Source of the DNA: Acrasis kona
Lineage: Eukaryota; Heterolobosea; Eutetramitea; Acrasida; Acrasidae
Assembly (NCBI GenBank): GCA_026419775.2
Contig: JAOPGA020000617.1
Span: 32,896-96,895 of the forward strand
Direction: 5' to 3'
Length of the DNA: 64,000 nt
A program made the translations under genes and the position numbers. A model generated the notes under the pieces. That model made no database searches and had not been told where the DNA came from. It was given only the letters and a program-made list of their open reading frames with translations. This document shows, piece by piece, positions 23,791 to 37,071 of this stretch; positions within the stretch are counted from its first letter, which is position 1, and each line of letters starts with the position of its first letter.

Positions 23791-25614
23791 TTAAAAGAAT
23801 GGGTCGTCATTACTCTGAGAACTAGTTGGTTGATGGTGGGGTGCACCTCTTCCTGGATTACCAAATCCTGGTGCAACACCTCTTCCCATATTGTTTGGTT
23901 GTTGTGGTTGCATGTAACCACCTCCAATCTGTGGTTGAACGCCATATTGCATCTGTGGTTGACCGAATCCTCCTCTTCCCATGTTTGGTTGTTGTGGTTG
24001 CATGTATCCACCTCCAATCTGTGGTTGAACGCCGTATTGCATCTGTGGTTGCATTTGTGGTTGACCGAATCCTCCTCTTCCCATGTTTGGTTGCTGTGGT
24101 TGCATGTATCCACCGCCGATTTGTGGTTGAACGCCATATTGCATCTGTGGTTGCATCTGTGGTGCTACATTGAAGGGTTGTTGAGGTACGCCACGTCCGA
24201 CTGGTGCCGTTGAAATCTTCTTTCCTTGCAATTTTGCTTTTTGGCTCAATGTGAGATTTTGTGTGTTGGTTGTGGCCGAGCTGTTGGATGGCATCAAGAC
24301 ACCTCCTTGAGTGGTGTTGTTGTTGGCCTTGTTTTGGTTGGGTCTCACATTGTCGTCAAGGGAGAAGTCGACCAAACCCGATGTCATTGCGAACAAGTCG
24401 TCCTTCTTTTCTTCTTCGTTGGCACTCTTAAAGTTGTCGAACTCATCAGCTGGGAATGAATCATCTTGGTCTCCAAAGTCAGCGTTGAAATCTTGTGAGA
24501 CTGCCTGTGGCTGGTGATGTTGTTGTTGTTGGTTGCCTCTTGGGTTGAATCCACCTGAGGGGGCCGCGTGTTGCACCTGTTGTTGGTGTTGTTGTTGATA
24601 TGAATTTTGATACGTTTGTGGTTGACTTCCATTGTCAAAGAAGGAGTCGGGCGTCTCGCTGAAGAAGGAGTCAATTTGTGGGGCTTGACTTACTGGTGGT
24701 CTTTTAGGCGCAGATCTCTCTTCGACTGGGCTAGGTGGGCGTGGTTTGCGAACATTGCTTTGCGTCTCGAATCCATTGCTTGGAGCGCGTGGTCTGCTTG
24801 CTTCCGCCACAGTGCTGCTGCGTGTGTTTCTTGGTTGTGGTTCAAAGGAGTCGTCGTCATCAAAAGCAGACGATTTGGGAGCAGGTCTACGTGCTGGTGG
24901 GCTGTCATCCTCGTCATCATCATAGCGGCTGGTTGGTTTGGAACGTGGTTGGTCGTCATCGTCCTCACCATATTCATTTCTGCGGCGTGAAGAAGAGCGA
25001 TCGTCGTCATCGTCATCGTGTCTTCTTGAAGAGTGCATGGAGGTGCTTCTGTTCTTTGGTGCCTTGTACCTAGATTCCGATCTGGAGAACCCTTCGTACT
25101 TTCCGGATAGATTCTTAGATTTTTCGCGCTCCTCGGAGATGGCCTTGTCGTCTTGGATGAACTTGACCATTTTTTTGGCAAGCTCGCGAATGCCCTCGCC
25201 GTAATCCTTGCCCTTCTCGTCCACATATCTGAAGCTGCGCAATGAGCGAATAGTATACAAACTGTCTTTTGCTTCCTCTTGGACACGCTCGGAACCATGA
25301 ACGAGAAGATATTCTAAAAGTTGAAGACCCTTGTAGACGTGACGCCAATCTTTTCCTGTGTCGGTCATCCTCTTCCAAAGTGTTTGCATGACGACTTTAT
25401 AATCTTCACTAACAAAAGTTAAAAAATGTTGCTCAGTAAAATGAGGTTACAAATTGTAGGTGGCCTCGGCAACTTCTGCCTTGTCTGTGCTCTTCGCGCC
25501 CCATGGGTCGTTGGAGGTGCAAGCGCGAACTTTCGCCTCGATTGGAGTAACTTGCATTACTACATTCTTGACTGTCTTAAACTTTTCCTTGATATCAAAA
25601 GATGAGAGGTTCAT
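23791..25614 (-). CDS. ENTH-domain clathrin adaptor, epsinR/Ent3-like
   Basis: Exons 25614-25451 and 25408-23791 are joined by a 42-nt phase-2 intron and give 593 residues. The ENTH domain fills residues 1-150, with VRACTSNDPWGAK, LWKRMTDTGKDWRHVYKGL, LLEYLLVHGSERV and FRYVDEKGKDYGEGIR. NVVMQV near the N-terminus is closer to epsinR/Ent3 than to epsin 1. The rest is disordered: an S/R/D-rich part, DDSF and DSFF-type acidic motifs that could bind adaptor appendages, and a Q/G/P-rich C-terminus with tandem repeats that ends NDDPFF. No ubiquitin-interacting motif was seen. The expected role is clathrin-coated vesicle formation at the trans-Golgi and endosomes. Confidence 0.88.
23876..24170 (-). 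repeat. Tandem coding repeat, about 3 units of roughly 100 bp
   Basis: Inside the C-terminus of the epsinR-like gene, near-identical units encode a block of about 34 residues containing QYGVQPQIGGGYMQPQQPN and MGRGGFGQP. The three copies differ in the number of QMQPQ words and by a one-residue insertion in the last copy. Conservation at the DNA level points to recent duplication or unequal exchange. Confidence 0.85.
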
Positions 25615-25759
25615 TATACTACACCGTGGTTAGTGCTTATCAACAAAATGAAATATACGATGTCTATGTCCTTGTATCAAAAATTTGTTTACTCGGTTGA
25701 CTGACAACAATTTATCTAATTCCGGATAGCCGATCGAAGGACGACTTTGTTTACAGAAC

Positions 25760-26279
25760 TCAGATTGTATTACTATTATTTCCTCCATCGGTCATAACCT
25801 TTATAAACTGCTGATAGTTAAATTTTCCTGAATTGTCTGGATCCAAAGTAGACAGTAACTCTAATGCTCGCTCTTGAGAAAAAGTGTTATCACCATATGT
25901 CGTCAAAGCTTTCTCTAACAAATCAACTCTGACCCAACCATCGTTGCAATCTTCACTTTCAAACTGTTTGAATGCATCTAAAAGTACCTCCGGCGTGTAC
26001 GAGTGGTCTCCTTTCTTTGCCATCAAGTCCACAAATTCTTGAAATTCTATATAACCTGAGCCATCAGAATCTACCTCGGCCATCATCATGTCAAGCTGTT
26101 CTTCGCTGAATTTAATATTGAGAGTTTGCAGGAGCTGCGACAGCTCGTCTTTACTTATACTACCACCACCATCTGAGTCGACCAAAGAAAAGATTTCCTG
26201 AAACTCTAAGGAATAATTAATGATTTGATACGATTTGATTACCTTGAAGCTGAGCTTTTGTCAAATCTCTTCTGACCAT
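25760..26279 (-). CDS. Calmodulin-like EF-hand protein
   Basis: Exons 26279-26243 and 26205-25760 are joined by a 37-nt phase-1 intron and give 160 residues with four EF-hands. Hands 1, 2 and 4 have good loops (DSDGGGSISKDE, DSDGSGYIEFQE, DPDNSGKFNYQQ). Hand 3 (ESEDCNDGWVRVDL) has lost the standard spacing and probably does not bind calcium. The short first exon supplies the helix VRRDLTKAQLQ. It is calmodulin- or troponin C-like in length and layout but too divergent to be calmodulin itself. No N-terminal myristoylation signal is present, so it is not an obvious CBL partner for the CIPK. Confidence 0.82.
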
Positions 26280-26327
26280 TGCTTCAATTAATATATATTT
26301 TGTAACAATTTAGTCCAGACAACTTGA

Positions 26328-29784
<3,457 letters not shown>

Positions 29785-29790
29785 ATGTAT

Positions 29791-29994
29791 TTATTTCTTT
29801 TTGCGAGATGTTTTTTCGGGTGATGGTGAAAGTGTTTCTGGTGTTGGTACATAGGTTCTTGCGTCTGCTTTTCCATCAAACCAGTCGTTCCAATCTATAT
29901 TTTGTGATTCCTCTCTTCCAACTTGATCCGTCGGTGATACTACGGGGGAACTATCCCTCGACCGTGGACTTCGAAGGGATTTTACCTTAAACAT
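29791..29994 (-). CDS. Small Ser/Pro-rich ORF, possibly a last exon
   Basis: ATG-initiated 67-residue frame, rich in SP and RS dipeptides, with a central acidic patch (NIDWNDWFDGKAD) and a KKK ending. The stop lies 6 nt from that of SMC5 on the other strand, matching the convergent spacing seen elsewhere. A possible intron (GTAAGC to CCTAG) ends just before the ATG, so it may be the last exon of a gene whose 5' part I cannot define. Function unknown. Confidence 0.35.
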   Translation of the reverse strand: MFKVKSLRSPRSRDSSPVVSPTDQVGREESQNIDWNDWFDGKADARTYVPTPETLSPSPEKTSRKKK

Positions 29995-30278
29995 ACTCTA
30001 GGGAGAAAATTTCGTTGTTTGAAATGTTTGACATTTGCTTACAATAACTGTCAAACACAAAGTAATGGACCAGCAAACTTTTGTTTTTGAGTGCAAGTAA
30101 CTTTGTAGCGTCATATATTAGGAGCAGTACGGTGAGCATCTTGAAATTCTAACAGTGTGTAAAGATATAGCCATTTCAACATTCAAAACAATTTTCGTTA
30201 CAATCATTTAAAGTTGCCCAATGATAATTTCGTATTTTGAAAAAGTGAAAGAAACCCAATTCCACACAGCCATTAAAA

Positions 30279-30611
30279 ATGTCGATGAGAGTTGCCGCCG
30301 CATACATGCTAGCCGTCCTTGGTGGAAATGACCAACCCACCCAAAAGGATGTTAAGAAGATCCTCAAGGCCGTTGATGCCGAATTCGAGGATGAACACCT
30401 AACTTTACTTTTGGAACAATTAGAAGGCAAGAACGTCTATGATGTTATTGCTGAAGGAAAGTCCAAGCTTGGTTCCGTCCCAACTGGTGGTGCCGCCTCA
30501 AGCGCTGGTGCTTCCAGCTCAGCTGCCCCAGCTGCCGAAGAGAAGAAGGCCGAAGTCAAGGAAGAGTCAGAAGAGTCTGAGGAAGAGATGGGATTCGGTG
30601 GTTTGTTCTAA
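30279..30611 (+). CDS. RPLP2: 60S acidic ribosomal protein P2
   Basis: Intronless, 110 residues. It has the P2 fold signature MRVAAAYMLAVLGGN, a helical dimerisation domain, an Ala/Ser/Gly hinge (residues 65-85) and an acidic tail (EESEESEEE) ending MGFGGLF. P2 dimers with P1 and P0 form the ribosomal stalk that recruits elongation factors. Most eukaryotic P proteins end in GFGLFD or GFSLFD. Here the last Asp is missing and a Gly is inserted. The second Met (MRVAAAY) matches the usual N-terminus, so translation might start two codons later. Confidence 0.95.
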   Translation: MSMRVAAAYMLAVLGGNDQPTQKDVKKILKAVDAEFEDEHLTLLLEQLEGKNVYDVIAEGKSKLGSVPTGGAASSAGASSSAAPAAEEKKAEVKEESEESEEEMGFGGLF

Positions 30612-30722
30612 ATGGAATACATAAAACATTGTCACAAAATGCACATTTATTTAACAGATTAAACATTGTTTCTAGAAATATTTTACTTTTAACACATATT
30701 ATTCTTTCCAAAAATAACGTAT

Positions 30723-31775
30723 TTATTCGTAATTATAACTCCAAATTTTAACTGTATTATCTAGTGAACAAGACGCCAATAGTTGTTTCTCTACATTGCA
30801 ATCGACCGCCAAAACAACACCTAACATTTAAGTTGAAATTCAAAAACCAACACTTACCATCGTGTGCAAGAGTGGTGGATATTACTTGTCTCGTCTCTAT
30901 ATCCCAAAAATAAATGTAGTGATCTTCGCTTCCGCTCACAATCCAGTTCTTCTTTCTATCTTCGCTGTAACCGATGGTTCCTATAAGACAGTACCTCTTA
31001 TTAACATGACCTTGGTATGTTTTCGCACACTTGGAGACTGAATAATCCCATAGTTTTATCTTATCATCCATCCGACTTGCTAAGAGATATTTAGCATTTG
31101 GTGTGAATTGAACGTGAGATATGGCAGGTGATGTGTCATCCATCAGTGTCTTCAAACATTGACCCGTACTGGTGTCCCAAATTCGACTATGTTCAATTAG
31201 ATGTAAGAGAAACTTGAAAAGCTCACCAAAGTCCGTCATAACTTCCTGTTGCTATTAATGTGCCATCCATGCTAAACGTCACGCTTGTGACAGGATCTGA
31301 GTGTGCGGGTAGAGTTTTCAGACAGTTGCCGGTTCTAACGTCCCACAACCTTACCGTCTCGTCAAAGCATCCTGACGCAACAAGATTAGACTGAGGATTG
31401 TATGATGCACACGTGACAAAATGATTGTGTCCTCTAAATGTTTTCAGTAGTTCCCCCTGGTGTAGCGTTAGTAGATTACATATTCAAGTCACTAACCAGC
31501 CCCACATCCCATATCCGTATCGTTGTGTCGTCACTAACTGTGCATACGTATTTACTATCACTACTCCAACAAACATCGCTTAGGCCCATTTTGTGGCCCC
31601 TCAATACCACTTTACAAGTAAAATCATCCAGATTATATATTGCGCACGTCATGTCTGAAGAAGCAGATGCTGCCATCTTCCCGTTAGGAGATATTTTTAC
31701 GCTCGATACGCCTCTCTCGTGCGTCCATTCTCCAACCTTTGTTAGAGTTATTTGATTTCCATTTGTTTGAGACAT
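30723..31775 (-). CDS. WDR5: WDR5-like WD40 protein
   Basis: Four exons (31775-31497, 31456-31227, 31186-30858, 30820-30723) with introns of 40, 40 and 37 nt give 311 residues forming one seven-bladed propeller. Spliced blades match WDR5 closely: [38 protein letters not shown] and [22 protein letters not shown]5 is the core scaffold of SET1/MLL histone H3K4 methyltransferase complexes in the nucleus. The first intron has a perfect TACTAAC branch site near its 3' end. The terminal TAA sits in GAATAAAT. Family length is about 330, and the N-terminal tail is shorter here. Confidence 0.92.
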
Positions 31776-31833
31776 TTGTTATGATAATTACAATCAACTC
31801 AATAAAATCATTGAACTTTTAATATTACAACCA

Positions 31834-34800
31834 TCAACTCTTCCTGGCAGATATATCGGGCAATGTGTTGGGCTCCTTCCTCATTGCCATTCCCGATGAT
31901 GACCTTCTTTGAGGTTGATACTCTTCAACCTTTGATAACCTTCTGTTCAGAGATTCGCTCCTCCTCGACCTAATATCGTTATAGTCGCTCAAACTAGTGG
32001 ACGACCTATGAACACCAGCGCTCTTCCTCCTCTTATCGTCATCAGAATCATCGCTATTAGAAGAGGAAACCTCTTCGTCTGGATTACGCTTACGAAGAGA
32101 TTTTTCGAAGCGAGAAGGACTCATACTGTGAGCCTTCTCCCTCACTGGAGAATAATTTAACAAATCTCTATACACTTGCTCAAAAGTACCATTCTTTTTA
32201 ACATAACCTCTATTATTGACTGCAGGCGATGCATGCAATGCCCGATCATATTTTTGTTTGACAGGATTCAACACTTGTTTATTCTTATTTACATATTTTC
32301 TCTTTTCATTACTGACGGCAGAGGAATCAACAAAGAAATCAAGAGTTAAATTTTTTGATTTTCCAAATGCTTGGTTCTTGTTGTCCTGTAATATCTCTTG
32401 TTCTTCGTCAATGGCCTGCTTCTCTTGTTCGATGCTCTTCATCATCATCATCTCCTTGGCCCTTCCAATCATGATGGGCGATGAGCTCTCCAATCGACCG
32501 CTGGAATAAAAGGGTTTGATGGGCGTGATCTCCACTCCATTCTTTTGTAAATTACTATAGAAGGGACAAGTACTGCTGAAATCATAATATTGTAATTTCT
32601 TTTCATAATCTTGCTGTGAATTTGTCTTGTGAACAATATCATCCTCTGCTTCATAATCCCTTTGTTCATGAGCGACGTCTGATTCTACGTTGGGCCATCT
32701 CCAGTCGGCATGATTATTTTCATCATGCACCACATCTGATTCTTTGTTCTCCAAATCATCATCGTCATCATCATATTCGTCATGTTGTGCGCTGTGGTGG
32801 TGATTAGGATCCACCGTGCTATTCTTTTGTAACAGCTCTTCTTCGTATTGTTGATTAAGAATCTCCAGTGGAGATGGTCCGCTCTTTTTTGTGGATGCCA
32901 ATACGTTTTGTATTAATCGATTCCTGGTCACATCCTGTTCGGTCTGTTCGTCCATTGAATCTTGCTTATCTTGTTCTTCGTGTAGTATGAATTGTTGTTG
33001 CTGTTGTTGCTGTTGCTGTTGTTGTTGCTGCAGGTGATGATGATGCATGGATTTATTGGGTGCGGTCTTGTTGGGAATGGCACCAAGATATTGACCCTGT
33101 AAACTAAACATGCTAATCTTTGTTTGTTCCCCCATAAAGTAACTACACAAGATGACCATTGGATTGTCCAACAGCAACAAACAATTAATCTCTCTAGTCT
33201 TTGATATCCTAAAACTAGTCATCAATAATTGTTCGTTGTGATGAATGTTGAATTTGAGTGTTTCGAATACGTCGTTCTTCTTTGGACTGGGGAACTTTCT
33301 CAAATTACCCACTCCGATGGATTCATCAATGCGCGCGCCCACCAGGCATTGAGTGCCCTGCAAGTGTTCGTACACCTTGTCGATGGTCCATCTCCTACTT
33401 CCATCCCTGACCAATACATTTTGTAGAATGGTGCTGAGCGAAATATCGCTGGTGAAGGATGGCTTTTGTACCAGGCTCTTGAACAAGTTTAATTTATCAT
33501 CGCCTAGTTGGGTGATGATTTCTCTGGTGGTTAAATCTTGAAAGGGTGATCCCCTGGATAATAACTCTGCCAAGATGACCGCAAAGATCCACATGTCATG
33601 AATGGGATCTGCATTCACGATTTGATCGCTGGTCACCGTGACCGTCAACTCATCATCAACAAACACTTCGCTATTAATCTCAAAATCATGTTCTTCCAAT
33701 AGCTCCTCAATATTGAGCTTTGTTTGAGTGTGGTTGATTGGTTCGTCGATAATCAAGTACTGCGATAGCTCTGGTGGACAATAAGTAATGTCGGTATGAT
33801 CGAGACAATATCTCTCCACTCGAATGGGCGATCCGATGGGAGTGATGGTGTCTGGACTTGCTATTTTCCAATAGCTAATGGTCTTCATTTGCACTGGATC
33901 CCACTTGTCCACCAGGTGCACCTTGTCTGGACTAAAGTGACCTACGCTAAATCCATGGTTGTGCAAGTGTTGCATTCCCTTGCACAAACACTCCACAATC
34001 CATCGAATATCTCTCTTGGTCACCATGGTGTGATTGTTCATGAACTCTCTCAGCGTGCACTTGCCGCTCTCCAACACCAGGGCATGTGGAGAGTATTCAT
34101 CGTGACCGTGGTATTGTATCGCGTCCAAGCACGTCGCAATGAACGGATTGCCAGATAATTGCTTCATCATCTGGGCACCCTCGAGAAAGCGTTGCTCGTC
34201 TTCATAAAATACAAAATTAACCTTGATTTGTAATTCGCTATCGAATCCTGGAGTAAACGTGCGATGTTTGAATCGCTCCTGATAAAATACATGATCAATC
34301 ATGTACTTGTTGTGGAACGTTCTAGCGTGACTCTTTGGTATGAACGTCTTGTCGATGAAATTAAAGATGGCATTGCTCACCACTTGCACGCTCAACACGT
34401 AAATGGTGGTGTCGTCTGAGGTGACGATGCAGTTGGCGATGGTGGAGCATTGAATGTGTTGCAGTCCTAGTCCAGAATTGGTGGTCTTCACCCTGATGCT
34501 GGCCAGCAAGTGAAAGTAGGGTATGCTCCAAATCTTGATGTATCCCATTTCATCGGCAGTCACCAAACAATTCCACTTGTCAACAAATGTGCACGCAGAG
34601 ATTTCGCTATCATTTTCGATGCACATTTTTTGTGTGCCCGTGATGGGGAACAACATGTCCACATTGTTTTGGAAACATGTGACCAGGATGGTATTCTCGG
34701 CAGAGTAGGCCGAACAACGTATGGATTTGTTTTTGCTGATTGATGATGATGAGCGCGAATGTGAATGTGTATGATTTACCTCTGCCACTCCAAACAAACC

Positions 34801-36704
34801 TTCTCCATGATAATATCCACCAAATAAATTCTACCCTTGAGCGTGGGCACCAACAGGTACCGTTCTGCTTCCACTTTTTTTTGTAACATGGAAACACCAA
34901 AGATCTCTGCCAACTTTTTGCTGTCCTTTAGCATGGGCAATTTGTTCATGTAATAAATGGACCGAACTTCATCTTGCAGTTTGATTTCTTTTCTCACGTT
35001 GCCGTTCAGTAGTGATAAAATCTATCATTGTTAATGATGGTGATGATTGTGCATACTCTAATCTCTCCTTCGACGGTGCCGCATAGAATCTCACGTTGCT
35101 TGTTCACCAGTATAATCTCTGTTACTTCATAATCAGATATTTGGTGGTTGGAATGTAACTCTCCATTAGTTGCCTTCCACACGACAGCCTTTGATGAATT
35201 AGTCCTTGTTCGTTAAAATCATTTACCATTCTGCCAGTTGCAATCACAATGTGTTTGAAAATGTTATTGTACAGGATTCTATTTGCTCTTCTCTTGATGA
35301 TGCCCACATTTTTGCTTTCTATTGATCTAAAATCATTTTTAGTTTTATGGATCGAAAATGTTTACTTTAGCCAAAACAATTCGCTCCTGGTGGCTGCTAC
35401 GATCTGTGATTTGCTCTCATCGTAGCAAAATGCAGTGATGGGTTCGTTCGTCTCTGATGTGATTTTGATGGTTTGCACTTGTTTAAAATTCCTACTATGA
35501 ATGTTACATCAAATAAATGAACCAAGGCACTTACACATCCCAGACAATCACTTTCCCACTCACATCAATGGATATGACCTCAGGTGAGTTCTCAAATGCA
35601 TAGATGCCATGCAGCGTGTTGCTGTGTCCTTGGATTCTTACTAATGCATGTTGACACATTGGATTCCAAACAAAAATGTCCTTTTCACAACCAACACTTA
35701 GTAGGGTTTTTTGGCTTTTAGAATAGGCAATGTTTGTAACACCCTTCGTGTGACCTAACTTGACTTCGGACAGTGTGCCATTTCTTAAATCCCATAGTCG
35801 TATGCTACGGTCCAAAGAGCAGGTAACCAGTAGTGATAATTCTGTAATCTCCAACATGTCCATAACGTAATCGGTATGATTAGAAAACTGAACCTTCTCC
35901 TTTTCAAACTAACACATTGATCAGAAAAGTACGGCGCGGAAGCCTTACCGTATTAATATTCCAGGCAGTAATTCTCCCCTCTGTATCTCCTGCATACAAG
36001 TATTTGGTGACGTTGCTGTACCACATGGTCAAGATTTGGCTGTAGGTAGGGATCCTCCTCTCCATCTTGAAGTTTTGTCTTTCATCCCAAACTATGAATG
36101 TTCTGTCTGTTCCTGTTGTTACAATCTTCTGCTGACTGGATATATAAATAGCCTTGACTACTGGAGAGTAATGACCTTTCAGCAACCACTTTTTTGATTG
36201 CGCTGGTGAATCATATATTGTTACAACGTTATCCTTCCCACATAGCGCAATCTTTTTTAAATCTGACTTATAAGATTGAATCAAATTGAAACACCCACCT
36301 TTTAGAGCTACCAACTTCTCAACATGGTTTTTAACTGGGAGAGGAAGAACAAGAGGCTCCTCCTCGTAGGTAGGAAAGTTGTTTCGGTTAGCACCAGCTG
36401 ATGCGACCATACTTTGAGAGAACTCATCCCATGTGATCTAAACTGTAAGGAATCAAATTGAGATGTGATTTTTACAAATTTGTTGTTATTAAAATCAACT
36501 TGCATGAATAAATCTGTTAGTTTTGTTGTAGTTTTTTTCGAAAGCTCTTGCTCTGTGACTACCTGCCAAATTCGAAGCAGCTAAAGAAATAGTTAACAAG
36601 AGATTGCTTGATGTGATTACGTCTTGAATAGAAATTCCTAGCTCCTGGGCTGAGATCAGTTTTTTTAATCTTGTAAACTGATTTTGATTCAAAGTTCCAA
36701 CCAT
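31834..36704 (-). CDS. EF-hand / WD40 / pseudokinase fusion protein
   Basis: Nine exons (36704-36563, 36513-36476, 36437-35949, 35908-35535, 35494-35366, 35326-35160, 35124-35057, 35021-34780, 34735-31834) with introns of 35-49 nt give 1516 residues. Residues about 47-66 form an EF-hand loop (DFNNNKFITWDE). WD40 blades then run to about residue 680 (TGTDRTFIVWDERQN, TCSLDRSIRLWDLRNG). EF-hand plus WD40 is the layout of the WDR49/CFAP337 family, linked to cilia. Residues about 690-1015 are kinase-like, with YCPPEL, HDMWIFAVILAELLSRGSPF and a closing RDGSRRWTID segment. The HRDLKPEN site reads VGHFSPDK and DFG is missing, so it should be inactive. The last 500 residues are disordered, with poly-Gln and acidic runs. 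Function by inference only. Confidence 0.8.
32992..33030 (-). repeat. CAG/CAA trinucleotide run encoding 13 Gln
   Basis: Mixed CAG and CAA codons on the minus strand encode 13 consecutive glutamines in the disordered tail of the EF-hand/WD40/pseudokinase protein. The run is likely to vary in length between strains. Confidence 0.9.
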
Positions 36705-37071
36705 TTGGTTAATTAGAAAGTGGTCTGTCGTTATTTAATATTTTTTGTGAATTTTAAAATACCATCTCCAATGTCTTTAAATGTTGTCCTGTCAAAAGAA
36801 TTGAACGAATTTGATTTCTCCTCCGTTTGCTACTTATTGTGATTAAACATGACGATAGAATGTTACTCTTCTTTTAATTTTCTTGATGCTCAACATCATC
36901 ACCCCAGCACTTCATACAAGTTTGCGCCAACTATTTTGTAATTTTTCCGCAATCTACAATTACAAAAATTCCTCTACTAGCAATTTAATGCATTCAATGG
37001 GATGGAATATACATAAAAAATACACAGCTTAATTAAACATCTTATTGAAGTTAGTTAATCATTGATTTTAT
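36705..37071. other. Intergenic region upstream of the EF-hand/WD40/pseudokinase gene
   Basis: About 370 nt, AT-rich, between the start of the EF-hand/WD40/pseudokinase gene and the stop of the GH42-like gene, both on the minus strand. No ORF or RNA gene was seen. Confidence 0.4.

Noticed and set aside
23826-24213. Repetitive plus-strand ORFs with VVVVACNHLQSVVERH-type words
   Set aside because: They are the reverse reading of the epsinR-like tandem repeat. The minus frame continues into a clear ENTH domain.
25760-26279. Calmodulin-like gene as the CBL partner of the CIPK
   Set aside because: No myristoylation start, no CBL-type first EF-hand and the wrong length. It is closer to calmodulin-like proteins.
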